Source of the DNA: an uncultured Chloroflexota bacterium
GTDB taxonomy: Bacteria > Chloroflexota > Dehalococcoidia > UBA3495
Direction of reading: 5' to 3'
Assembly: GCA_913020235.1 (NCBI GenBank)
Contig: CAJWBT010000169.1
Location: forward strand, 1 to 5,661
Length of the DNA: 5,661 nucleotides
The position numbers and the translations under genes were made by a program. The notes beneath the pieces are model-generated. The model saw only the letters and a program-made list of their open reading frames with translations, did no database searches and was not told where the DNA came from. Positions 1-5,162 of this stretch are shown piece after piece (the stretch's first letter is position 1; each line of letters starts with the position of its first letter).

Positions 1-790
1 TCGCCAGATCCATGAAGACTACATTCGAGCCGGAGCCGAGGTCATAATCACCAACTCCTTCTCCACCTCCCGTTCCAGACTCGAAGCAGGGGGCCTCGCC
101 GGCCAGACCACCGAGATCAACCGGCTGGCGGTGAGGGTGGCCCAAGAGGCCCGGGACAATGTGCCTTCCGCCAAGCCCGTGGTGATCGCCGGTTCCATGT
201 CCACCCTCACTCCTAACCTCGACCCTACCGTGACGCCTTCATACGAGGCAGCGCTCACCGGATACCGGGAGCAGGCCCAGATACTCGCCGAGGCCGGAGT
301 GGACCTTTTCATGCTGGAGATGCTGATCCGGACCCTCGACGCCAGGGCGGCGGTCGAAGCAGCATCCGAGACCGGCCTCCCAATCTGGGTTGGCTATACG
401 CTGCAACGGGATAACGGCGGCCTCTACCTGGGCATTCGAGGGAAGCATGTCCATGAAGGAATCAAGGACGCAGTCGACGCGGTGGCATCCAAGGGTGTTT
501 CCGCCCTCTTCATCATGCACTCATACATTGAGGATACCCTGCCGGGACTCCAAATATTGCGACAGCACACCTCTCTTCCTATCGGCGCCTACGCCCACTC
601 CATGGAATTGTCACCTGGGCAACCGAACACCGGGACCATGGTCGTTCGCCCCAGCACCACCGACGAATACTTTGGCCACGCCCACGACTGGGTAAACCTG
701 GGGGCTCAGATAATCGGAGGTTGTTGCGGCGTCACTCCGGACCACATCAGGGCGCTGAGCGATGGCCTGCCCTCGAAACTGCCTTCGTAG
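1..790 (+). CDS. Homocysteine S-methyltransferase family protein (5'-truncated by window edge)
   Basis: The frame is open from base 2 to the TAG at 788-790 and gives 262 residues. The family is usually near 300 residues, so about 40 N-terminal residues lie outside the window. The family is a cytosolic zinc-dependent (beta/alpha)8 barrel that moves a methyl group from a donor such as S-methylmethionine or betaine to homocysteine, making methionine. Visible family features are the early ITNSFSTSRSRL strand/loop (bases 44-79), AGVDLFMLEM (bases 293-322), and the C-terminal zinc motif IIGGCCGVTPDHIRAL, whose two Cys codons are at 722-727. Oddity: where the family normally has G(V/A)NC, carrying the first zinc Cys, this protein reads LFIMHS. 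That puts a His (codon 518-520) at the Cys position, so the zinc site could be Cys2His or altered. The methyl donor cannot be told from sequence. No partner gene for methionine synthesis is visible; a palindromic repeat begins four bases after the stop. Confidence 0.85.
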   Translation, partial: RQIHEDYIRAGAEVIITNSFSTSRSRLEAGGLAGQTTEINRLAVRVAQEARDNVPSAKPVVIAGSMSTLTPNLDPTVTPSYEAALTGYREQAQILAEAGVDLFMLEMLIRTLDARAAVEAASETGLPIWVGYTLQRDNGGLYLGIRGKHVHEGIKDAVDAVASKGVSALFIMHSYIEDTLPGLQILRQHTSLPIGAYAHSMELSPGQPNTGTMVVRPSTTDEYFGHAHDWVNLGAQIIGGCCGVTPDHIRALSDGLPSKLPS

Positions 791-794
791 GCTC

Positions 795-921
795 GTACTC
801 AGTCAACTTGGTTTTGATAGGATGTCACTCTGAGGAGCGAACCGAAGAACAATCTCATTGTTACGCTGAGATTCTTCGCTTCGCTCAGGAAGACAGTTCG
901 CGGATCTAGTTGACTGAGTAC
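795..921. repeat. 127-bp palindromic MITE-like element with 14-bp perfect terminal inverted repeats
   Basis: The outer arms GTACTCAGTCAACT (795-808) and AGTTGACTGAGTAC (908-921) are exact reverse complements. Inside them is a second, imperfect inverted repeat: TGTCACTCTGAG-GAGCGAA-CCGAAGAA on the left (about 825-852) and its counterpart TTCTTCGCTTCGCTCAGGAAGACA on the right (873-896). The inner part matches the widely dispersed 'GTCATTCTGAG...GAGATTCTTCGCTTCGCTCAG' type of intergenic repeat found in many bacterial genomes, including Chloroflexota (from memory). It encodes no convincing protein. Transcribed, it would fold into a long hairpin directly behind the methyltransferase stop and may protect or end that mRNA, although no T-tract follows. 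I see no clear target-site duplication. The rest of this gap (922-1057) holds nothing I can name. Confidence 0.7.
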
Positions 922-1057
922 CGGTGCCCGGCGATGGAGGCACAATCGGGCGCGCAGCGCACCTCGCCGGAAGGGGAACCCGCGGGCCGCACGTTGTGAA
1001 GAAACCTGGTGGTCGGCCCGTACCAGAACGAGTATCGAATACAAAACCATTCGCTTT

Positions 1058-1063
1058 GAGGAG
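1058..1063 (+). promoter_or_regulatory. Ribosome binding site of bioB, supporting a TTG start
   Basis: GAGGAG ends 11 bases before the TTG at 1075. The same frame has a TGA at 1057-1059, so the gene cannot extend further upstream. The alternative ATG at 1093 (Met7) has only a weak purine stretch before it, which is why TTG is preferred. Confidence 0.55.
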
Positions 1064-1074
1064 CCGGATTCCAA

Positions 1075-2106
1075 TTGGGCACAAACTCCGAGATGAAATA
1101 CCGGGTGCTAGCTGAGATAGCGGTGTCGGAGGGAGAGCTATCGCGGGAGCAGTGCCACGCAGTACTGCAAAGCCCCGACGCCGACATACTCCAGCTCCTG
1201 GACGCCGCGTTCCGGGTCCGGCGGCACTTCCGGGGCACCGGTGTCCGCCTGCACATGCTGGTGAACGCCAAGAGCGGGCTCTGCTCCGAAGACTGCCACT
1301 ACTGCTCCCAGTCCCAGGTGTCGACGGCGGAAATTGAAAAATACCCCTGGCTCACCGAGGAAACACTCCTGGAAGGGGCCAGGCGGGCGAAGGAAGCGCG
1401 GGCCCGGCGCTACTGCATTGTCGCCAGCGGCAAGGGACCCACGGACCGGGAGGTGGACCACCTGGTCCGGGTCGTCCAAACCATCAAGAGCCAGGTGGAC
1501 ATCGGGATATGCTGCTCGGTGGGCCTACTTACCGAGTCGCAGGCCCACCTGTTGAAGGGTGCGGGAGTGGAGCAGCTCAACCACAATCTGAACACCAGCC
1601 AGCGATACTATCCGCTGGTGTGCACGACCCACACCTACGAGGACCGGTTGGCCACCCTGATGGCTGCCCGGCGCGCCGGTCTTCAACTTTGCACCGGCGT
1701 CATCTTCGGCCAGGGTGAAACCGCGGATGACATCGTCGATGTAGCGTTGGCCCTACGGGAGTTGGCGCCTGAGTCGTTGCCGGTCAACTTCCTGCACCCA
1801 ATTCCGGGAACGCCTTTCCAGCACTTCAACTATTTGACGCCCTTTCAGTGCCTTCGCATCCTGTGCCTGCTGCGGTTCTTGTGTCCCGCCCAGGAAATCC
1901 GGGTGGCCGGAGGGCGGGAGCACCACCTGCGGACCCTTCAGCCGTTGGCGCTCTACCCGGCCGATTCCATCTTCGTTGATGGGTATCTCACCACGCCGGG
2001 GCAAGGACCTGAAGACGCGTGGAAGATGGTCCATGACATGGGCTTCGAGGTCCAAGAACCTGCCGGTGAGGCCGGTCCGGCGAGCGGGGAGACCCTGGGT
2101 CACTAG
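1075..2106 (+). CDS. bioB: Biotin synthase (radical SAM)
   Basis: The protein is 343 residues, the usual BioB length, with a TTG start; an ATG at Met7 is the alternative. BioB inserts sulphur into dethiobiotin to make biotin, using a [4Fe-4S] cluster with S-adenosylmethionine and a sacrificial [2Fe-2S] cluster. The radical-SAM CxxxCxxC is CSEDCHYC (C70, C74, C77) after HMLVNAKSG. The expected [2Fe-2S] ligands are present with E. coli-like spacing: C114 (YCIVASGKGPT), C146 (GICCSVGLLT), C206 (LQLCTGVIFGQGE), and the unusual Arg ligand, probably R276 in IRVAGGRE. Substrate-site NHNLNTS (169-175) and the C-terminal YLTTPGQG signature (304-311) are intact, so the enzyme should be active. The last 15 or so residues are a low-complexity Gly/Ala/Glu tail. 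No other bio genes and no recognisable BirA- or BioR-type operator lie nearby, so its regulation is not visible. Confidence 0.96.
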   Translation: MGTNSEMKYRVLAEIAVSEGELSREQCHAVLQSPDADILQLLDAAFRVRRHFRGTGVRLHMLVNAKSGLCSEDCHYCSQSQVSTAEIEKYPWLTEETLLEGARRAKEARARRYCIVASGKGPTDREVDHLVRVVQTIKSQVDIGICCSVGLLTESQAHLLKGAGVEQLNHNLNTSQRYYPLVCTTHTYEDRLATLMAARRAGLQLCTGVIFGQGETADDIVDVALALRELAPESLPVNFLHPIPGTPFQHFNYLTPFQCLRILCLLRFLCPAQEIRVAGGREHHLRTLQPLALYPADSIFVDGYLTTPGQGPEDAWKMVHDMGFEVQEPAGEAGPASGETLGH

Positions 2107-2159
2107 TGCGTCGTCTTGCTAATAGTCTTGCTTCGGCGCTATTGCGCCACATTCACTCC

Positions 2160-2246
2160 CCTGGCCCGTCATTCCGGCAAAGGCCGGAATCCAGAGAAGT
2201 CTTAATTGGATCCCCTTCCGCGGAAGGGCCGGAATGACGAGCCAGG
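2160..2246. repeat. GTCATTCCGGC-type palindromic intergenic repeat
   Basis: The ends CCTGGCCCGTCATTCCGGC (2160-2178) and GCCGGAATGACGAGCCAGG (2228-2246) are reverse complements with one mismatch over 19 bases; the inner 11 bases (GTCATTCCGGC) match exactly. The arms carry further short inverted segments (CCGGCAAAGGCCGG on the left, TTCCGCGGAA on the right), so the transcript folds into a branched hairpin. This is the commonly seen dispersed 'GTCATTCCGGCGAAAGCCGGAATCCA' class (from memory). It lies 53 bases after the bioB stop and could end or stabilise that mRNA, but there is no T-tract. Bases 2107-2159 contain only a short GGCGC-TATT-GCGCC hairpin (2135-2148). Bases 2247-2370 show nothing I recognise. 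Confidence 0.7.
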
Positions 2247-2372
2247 CACCAAGCCATTTACGAGATACTGGACCAGCCCGCGTTCCTTAGGCCCGGACCG
2301 CCGGCAACCGGATGCTCCTCATCCCCATCCAACCTCGTCATTTCGCCTCCCAAGTTAGACTCGCAGCTAAAC

Positions 2373-2419
2373 TTTGGTCAATTTTGGTCATTTGATTAGA
2401 ATTTGGCCAAACTTGGTCT
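2373..2419 (+). promoter_or_regulatory. Helically phased TTTGGTCA-like direct repeats (putative operator)
   Basis: TTTGGTCA occurs at 2373-2380 and 2383-2390. Related TTTGGCCA and CTTGGTCT occur at 2402-2409 and 2412-2419. Starts fall 10, 19 and 10 bases apart, close to one and two turns of DNA, so bound proteins would sit on one face. The stretch is markedly more AT-rich than its surroundings and ends 9 bases before a TTGACA box. This is consistent with a regulator-binding array for the unit downstream; the regulator is unknown. Confidence 0.35.
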
Positions 2420-2428
2420 TGAATATCG

Positions 2429-2458
2429 TTGACATAACTCCGGCCAAGCCGCTAAGTT
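2429..2458 (+). promoter_or_regulatory. Possible sigma-70-type promoter for the small zinc-ribbon gene
   Basis: A perfect -35 hexamer TTGACA (2429-2434) is followed, after 18 bases, by TAAGTT (2453-2458), which matches the -10 consensus at only three of six positions. If used, transcription would start near 2465 and leave a leader of about 190 bases before the start at 2655. The leader includes a CCCCTG/CAGGGG pair (2501-2506 with 2529-2534) but no riboswitch class I recognise. The position just behind the direct-repeat array supports the call; the weak -10 lowers it. Confidence 0.3.
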
Positions 2459-2654
2459 CAGCTCAAAGGGAATTGTGCGAGAGATTGTGGGCGGATGAGA
2501 CCCCTGCTACCACCACACTATACCGGCCCAGGGGCGCCAGGATCCCACGGTCAGCTTTCACCAGCCCGTCAGCCCTCTGGACCGCCCGTCGATCCCGTGC
2601 TCCAAGTCGGATTATCTCAAGTCACAGCTTCGAAGGAGCCCAGGAGGATTCGAA

Positions 2655-2891
2655 ATGTTGGCCCATAAACAGCCCGCTGCGGTGGCCGAGAAAGAACCAC
2701 TCCTTGTCCTGTGCCGCCACCATTGGATCATAGAGCCGGCCAATGGCCCGGTGAGCTGGGGAGTGTGCCGGACCTGCCAGGAGACCCGGCAGTTCAGGAA
2801 CTCCATCAGCGAGGTGGAACGGGATGCCCAGGACGTGCCGGCTTACCGGGGTGTAGAAACCGCAGGCCCACCCGGCACACCGGAGCAATAG
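2655..2891 (+). CDS. Small zinc-ribbon-like protein, HHWxIEPxNGP type, function unknown
   Basis: The protein is 78 residues. The ATG follows a perfect AGGAGG (2642-2647) with a 7-base spacer, the best ribosome site in the window. The conserved-looking core is LCRHHWIIEPANGPVSWGVC followed by RTCQETRQFRNSI. C20, H22 or H23, C38 and C41 could bind one zinc ion as a short ribbon or knuckle. I recall short proteins of this 'C-x-HHW-x-IEP-x-NGP...GVC-x2-C' pattern in Chloroflexota and some Actinobacteria, annotated only as hypothetical. The C-terminal 25 residues are polar and Pro/Gly-rich. There is no signal peptide or membrane segment, so it is cytosolic. It sits 116 bases before the CetZ-like gene on the same strand, with no T-tract terminator between, so co-transcription is possible. 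Such proteins may bind nucleic acid or act as small regulators or adaptors, which is inference only. Confidence 0.72.
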   Translation: MLAHKQPAAVAEKEPLLVLCRHHWIIEPANGPVSWGVCRTCQETRQFRNSISEVERDAQDVPAYRGVETAGPPGTPEQ

Positions 2892-2917
2892 GCCGCCCGG
2901 GGTGTGCGCAGCACACC
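2875..2917 (+). promoter_or_regulatory. Mutually exclusive hairpins between the small gene and the CetZ-like gene
   Basis: GCACACC occurs at 2875-2881 and again at 2911-2917, and GGTGTGC at 2901-2907 can pair with either. The downstream pairing makes a tight 7-bp stem with a GCA loop; the upstream pairing uses the end of the small reading frame (stop at 2889-2891). A ribosome finishing the small gene would block the upstream arm and favour the downstream hairpin. No T-tract follows, so this is not a simple terminator. Confidence 0.35.
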
Positions 2918-2936
2918 ACGAGCCCCACTTCAGGGA

Positions 2937-2942
2937 TATAAG
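2937..2942 (+). promoter_or_regulatory. Possible -10 element upstream of the CetZ-like gene
   Basis: TATAAG matches the -10 consensus at five of six positions and lies 65 bases before the start at 3008. No acceptable -35 hexamer is found 16-18 bases upstream (CACCAC at 17), so the call is weak. It would allow expression separate from the small gene. Confidence 0.2.
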
Positions 2943-3007
2943 TCAACGGAATAACTCCGGCCCAGCCCGGCGAGGCTGGGTCGATCAAAAAGGGGAGGCT
3001 TCAAGAG

Positions 3008-4129
3008 ATGCGGGTACTTTGGATTGGATATGGACAAGCGGGGGGGAAGATAGCCAATACCCTGCGGGCGACGAACCGGAGACTCTATGAGGCGATAGCT
3101 ATAAACACGGAGCAAGCGGACCTGGTTGGGCTCAACCACATCCGCGAGAAGGTCCTCATAGGAAGGTATGCCCTCAAGGGCAGGGGAGTCGGAGCGAACA
3201 TAGAGCTAGGTGCAAGCATTGCCGAGAAGGCCCTGTCTCAGGTGATGGATAGGATCGACAACCTCGTACACAGATTTGATCCGGAGGCTTTCTGGATCGC
3301 GGCCGGGCTGGCCGGGGGAACCGGGGCCGGTGGCTCCTATGTCTTGGCCAATGAACTCAACCGGGTTTACCGGGGTACCCCCGTCTATGCGCTGGGAGTC
3401 GTCCCTTCGGTAAGTGACATGCCTTCGGACAAAGAGGCGCTCAGTCTTTCGAATGCGCTCAAGAGCTTCGAGTTGTGGAGCCACTATTTCAACAATATAC
3501 TGCTGGTCGACAATCAGCAGTATGAAGACGAACTGGTCAGCCGGGAATCGGTGGAACGCATGTATCAACGGGTGAATGAGAAATTGGCGTTGACACTGAC
3601 CACCCTGCTGAATGCGGGCGAAGTTAGGCCTTCACCTCAGGAGGTCTTCAGCTCGTCCGAGATCAAGGCAACCCTGGGCCTGATCGGCGATGTGTCGACC
3701 ATCGGGTATTGCAGCGAAGCAGTGAAGTCGAAGGGCCGGCCTTGGCGCAAGGGGATCGACCCCGGCACCCACGAGTTGGAGAGCATTATCGAGAGAAGCA
3801 TTATGAAAAGCGCGCTGACCTTCCCGTGCGACGTCACCGGAGGCCGGTCCGCGGCCCTGGTGGTCCATGGGAGGCCGGACCATCTTTTCACTCAACCAAT
3901 ATCCAGAGGGAGGGCCCATCTCGAGCAAATGACCACGGTCGGCAAGGTGAGATACGGGGATTACCCCGAAAACGGAAGCAAGTATCTCTCCGCCGTGACC
4001 CTGGTTTCGGGAATCAGCGACTTCTCAAGACTGGACCAGATGAAGAAACGGGTGGAAGAATTGAGCTGGACCGCGGCGGACGCGCGACCAGCTTCTACCG
4101 ACGGCGTTCCGGAGCCTTCTACCTTCTAG
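3008..4129 (+). CDS. CetZ-like tubulin/FtsZ-superfamily GTPase
   Basis: The protein is 373 residues. The ATG follows AGGGGAGG (2991-2998) with a 9-base spacer. Family members bind GTP and polymerise into cytoskeletal filaments. In order: T1 nucleotide loop GYGQAGGKI (7-15); AINTEQADLVGL (31-42); VLIGRYALKGRGVGANIELG (49-68); tubulin signature loop T4 AGGTGAGG (102-109); GTPVYALGVVPS (123-134); N149, a probable guanine contact; LLVDN (165-169); a T7 region NAGEV (202-206) then VFSSSEI (213-219); and DVSTIGYCSEAV (228-239). The GxGQAGGK start, KGxGVGAxxELGA block and GAGEV...SSEI T7 are hallmarks of CetZ, best known from haloarchaea, rather than of bacterial FtsZ, which has an NxDxxD T7. E218 falls where Haloferax CetZ1 has its T7 glutamate (E218, from memory), but the usual preceding Asp is Ser here. 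The tail after about 340 is a short amphipathic stretch plus a Pro/Ser/Thr-rich end. A strong terminator follows. The family call is firm; filament role and exact subfamily are inferred. Confidence 0.9.
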   Translation: MRVLWIGYGQAGGKIANTLRATNRRLYEAIAINTEQADLVGLNHIREKVLIGRYALKGRGVGANIELGASIAEKALSQVMDRIDNLVHRFDPEAFWIAAGLAGGTGAGGSYVLANELNRVYRGTPVYALGVVPSVSDMPSDKEALSLSNALKSFELWSHYFNNILLVDNQQYEDELVSRESVERMYQRVNEKLALTLTTLLNAGEVRPSPQEVFSSSEIKATLGLIGDVSTIGYCSEAVKSKGRPWRKGIDPGTHELESIIERSIMKSALTFPCDVTGGRSAALVVHGRPDHLFTQPISRGRAHLEQMTTVGKVRYGDYPENGSKYLSAVTLVSGISDFSRLDQMKKRVEELSWTAADARPASTDGVPEPSTF

Positions 4130-4167
4130 CCGGCAAGGACCCCAAATCCGGTTCCAATTCCCCAGGG

Positions 4168-4206
4168 AAAGCCCTCCAGTCCCCTCCGGAGGGCTTTCTC
4201 TTTGTG
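4168..4206 (+). terminator. Rho-independent terminator after the CetZ-like gene
   Basis: AAAGCCCTCC (4168-4177) pairs perfectly with GGAGGGCTTT (4188-4197) around a 10-base loop, followed by a T-rich run (TTTCTCTTTGTG, 4195-4206). It lies 39 bases after the stop at 4129 and separates the CetZ-like transcript from the CheX-like gene. Confidence 0.85.
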
Positions 4207-4685
4207 TCGGCCGTAAAGCGATGGCAGGCAGCCCGGACGATCAAAGGGGGTGCTGCCTCCAATATGGGAGAAACTCCTAATCGCGCGTGGGGTAGGGCCT
4301 CTATTGTTGGGCGTCATTTGGCGTTACTCTCCAATTGCAGGGTTTTAGTAGCTTCCCTTGTCTGCCCATTGACGTGCCTGGAAAACCGTCGGCGCCGGCC
4401 GGGAGCCGGCCTCAGCGGAGGCAGGGAACGAAACCGAGGGCCGGGAGGAGCGAAAGCGCGATCAAGCTCCTGAAACTTGGCGCAGCTGGCGCAAGACTGG
4501 CAGTACGAGGCGTTGCCCCTTTTTGCCACCTGACCTCAATCCCGCGTGAGATGGGCCCGCGCGAGATGGGCCCTCCGCGGCGAACCAAGGTGGAGCAGGC
4601 GTGAACTAAGAATAGTACAGCAAGGTCCTGGTCTTACCCACGTCGTAGATGTGTTGATAGCGGACCGTTTTGGAGAGGAGTCCGG
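4207..4685 (+). other. Structured non-coding gap between the CetZ-like and CheX-like genes
   Basis: No believable gene lies here. The middle is dense in potential stems: GGCCGG/CCGGCC (4397-4402 with 4406-4411), GCCTC/GAGGC with an AGCG loop (4409-4413 with 4418-4422, overlapping the former so alternative to it), and AGGAGC/GCTCCT (4446-4451 with 4466-4471). A five-T run follows at 4520-4524. I could not match it to a riboswitch, SRP RNA, RNase P or tmRNA consensus. The promoter of the CheX-like gene should be in the last 100 bases, but no convincing -35/-10 pair stands out. Confidence 0.4.
4544..4573 (+). repeat. Two-copy 15-bp tandem repeat
   Basis: GCGTGAGATGGGCCC (4544-4558) is followed immediately by GCGCGAGATGGGCCC (4559-4573), with one mismatch. 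It lies about 110 bases before the CheX-like start. It could be a paired binding site or simple replication slippage. Confidence 0.6.
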
Positions 4686-5162
4686 ATGAAAGAGGAGTAT
4701 GTAAACTCGTTCTTGGCACCCACCAAGCTCGTCTGGGAGAAGGAGTTGGGACACACCCTAGAGCTGGCGGGGATGGACCTCGTTTCCAACCAGTTCACCA
4801 CCGACGACGTTACGGCGGTGATTGGTGTCAGCGGCCGTCTGGAGGGAAACGTACTCTACGGGTTCAGTCAGGAGACGGCGTACGCGGTCATGAGCCTGAT
4901 GCTTGGCGAGCCGGTCGACAACCTCAACAACGAAATAGGCCTATCGGCGATTGGTGAGATAGCCAACATGATCACCGGCAACGCGGCGACACGGTTATCC
5001 CAGGTCGGCTATCCCTGCAACATCAGTCCTCCGGTTATCATCGAACCTCTGGGGAGCCGGTTTACCACCTTCGGGTCATCCCAGCTACGAGTGACTTTTA
5101 AGAGCGAGCTCGGGCCGCTGACCGTCCGGATCAGCCTTTATGAGACGCCCATCCGCGACTAA
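4686..5162 (+). CDS. CheX/CheC-family chemotaxis phosphatase-domain protein
   Basis: The protein is 158 residues, the normal size for stand-alone CheX. The ATG is preceded by GGAGAGGAG (4672-4680). CheX and CheC proteins remove phosphate from CheY-P or related receiver domains in the cytoplasm. The SxxxExxN active-site motif is present as SAIGEIAN (S87, E91, N94) at the start of the conserved helix that continues NMITGNAATRLS. The Glu and Asn are the catalytic pair known from Thermotoga CheX. Before it come a beta strand VTAVIGVSGRLEGNVLYGFS (42-61) and a helix ETAYAVMSLMLGEPV (63-77), as in CheX, and the end LTVRISLYE is the usual final strand. Only one ExxN motif is seen, which fits CheX better than the two-motif CheC. 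No receiver, CheA or CheD gene is visible, so its target is unknown. The upstream neighbour is the CetZ-like gene, separated by a terminator and 480 bases. Confidence 0.85.
   Translation: MKEEYVNSFLAPTKLVWEKELGHTLELAGMDLVSNQFTTDDVTAVIGVSGRLEGNVLYGFSQETAYAVMSLMLGEPVDNLNNEIGLSAIGEIANMITGNAATRLSQVGYPCNISPPVIIEPLGSRFTTFGSSQLRVTFKSELGPLTVRISLYETPIRD

Larger units (their letters stand above)
2434..2967 (+). repeat. Two 17-bp near-identical copies flanking the small zinc-ribbon gene
   Basis: ATAACTCCGGCCAAGCC (2434-2450) and ATAACTCCGGCCCAGCC (2951-2967) match at 16 of 17 bases; the interval given spans both copies. The first lies in the putative promoter spacer upstream of the small gene. The second lies 40 bases before the CetZ-like start and forms the left arm of a CCCAGCC/GGCTGGG hairpin (2961-2967 with 2974-2980). 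A shared regulatory site or the footprint of an old duplication are both possible. Confidence 0.4.

Noticed and set aside
169..175. Positions are BioB residues: Asn instead of Asp in the NHNLDTS substrate motif
   Set aside because: NHNLNTS or NHNINTS is common in BioB from Gram-positive and other bacteria, so this is ordinary variation.
922..1074. Biotin repressor operator upstream of bioB
   Set aside because: No palindrome resembling the BirA, BioR or BioQ sites is present; only scattered short similarities.
1138..2103. Antisense open frames within bioB
   Set aside because: They mirror GC-rich codon structure of an intact, strongly identified gene and show no motifs of their own.
2374..2733. 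A 119-residue + strand open frame overlapping the small zinc-ribbon gene
   Set aside because: Its N-terminus is only the translation of the TTTGGTCA repeats, the rest is Ser/Arg/Pro-rich, and it overlaps a gene with a far better ribosome site and motifs.
4150..4162. GGTTCCAATTCCC resembling a tRNA T-arm
   Set aside because: The T-loop purine is absent and no anticodon, D or acceptor stems can be built around it.
3709..4473. A 254-residue open frame overlapping the end of the CetZ-like gene
   Set aside because: It is the +1 shadow of that gene, runs through the terminator hairpin, is Arg/Gly/Pro-rich and has no family motifs.
4380..4530. Known riboswitch before the CheX-like gene (c-di-GMP, cobalamin, glycine, SAM, TPP)
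   Set aside because: None of the conserved core sequences of these classes is present.
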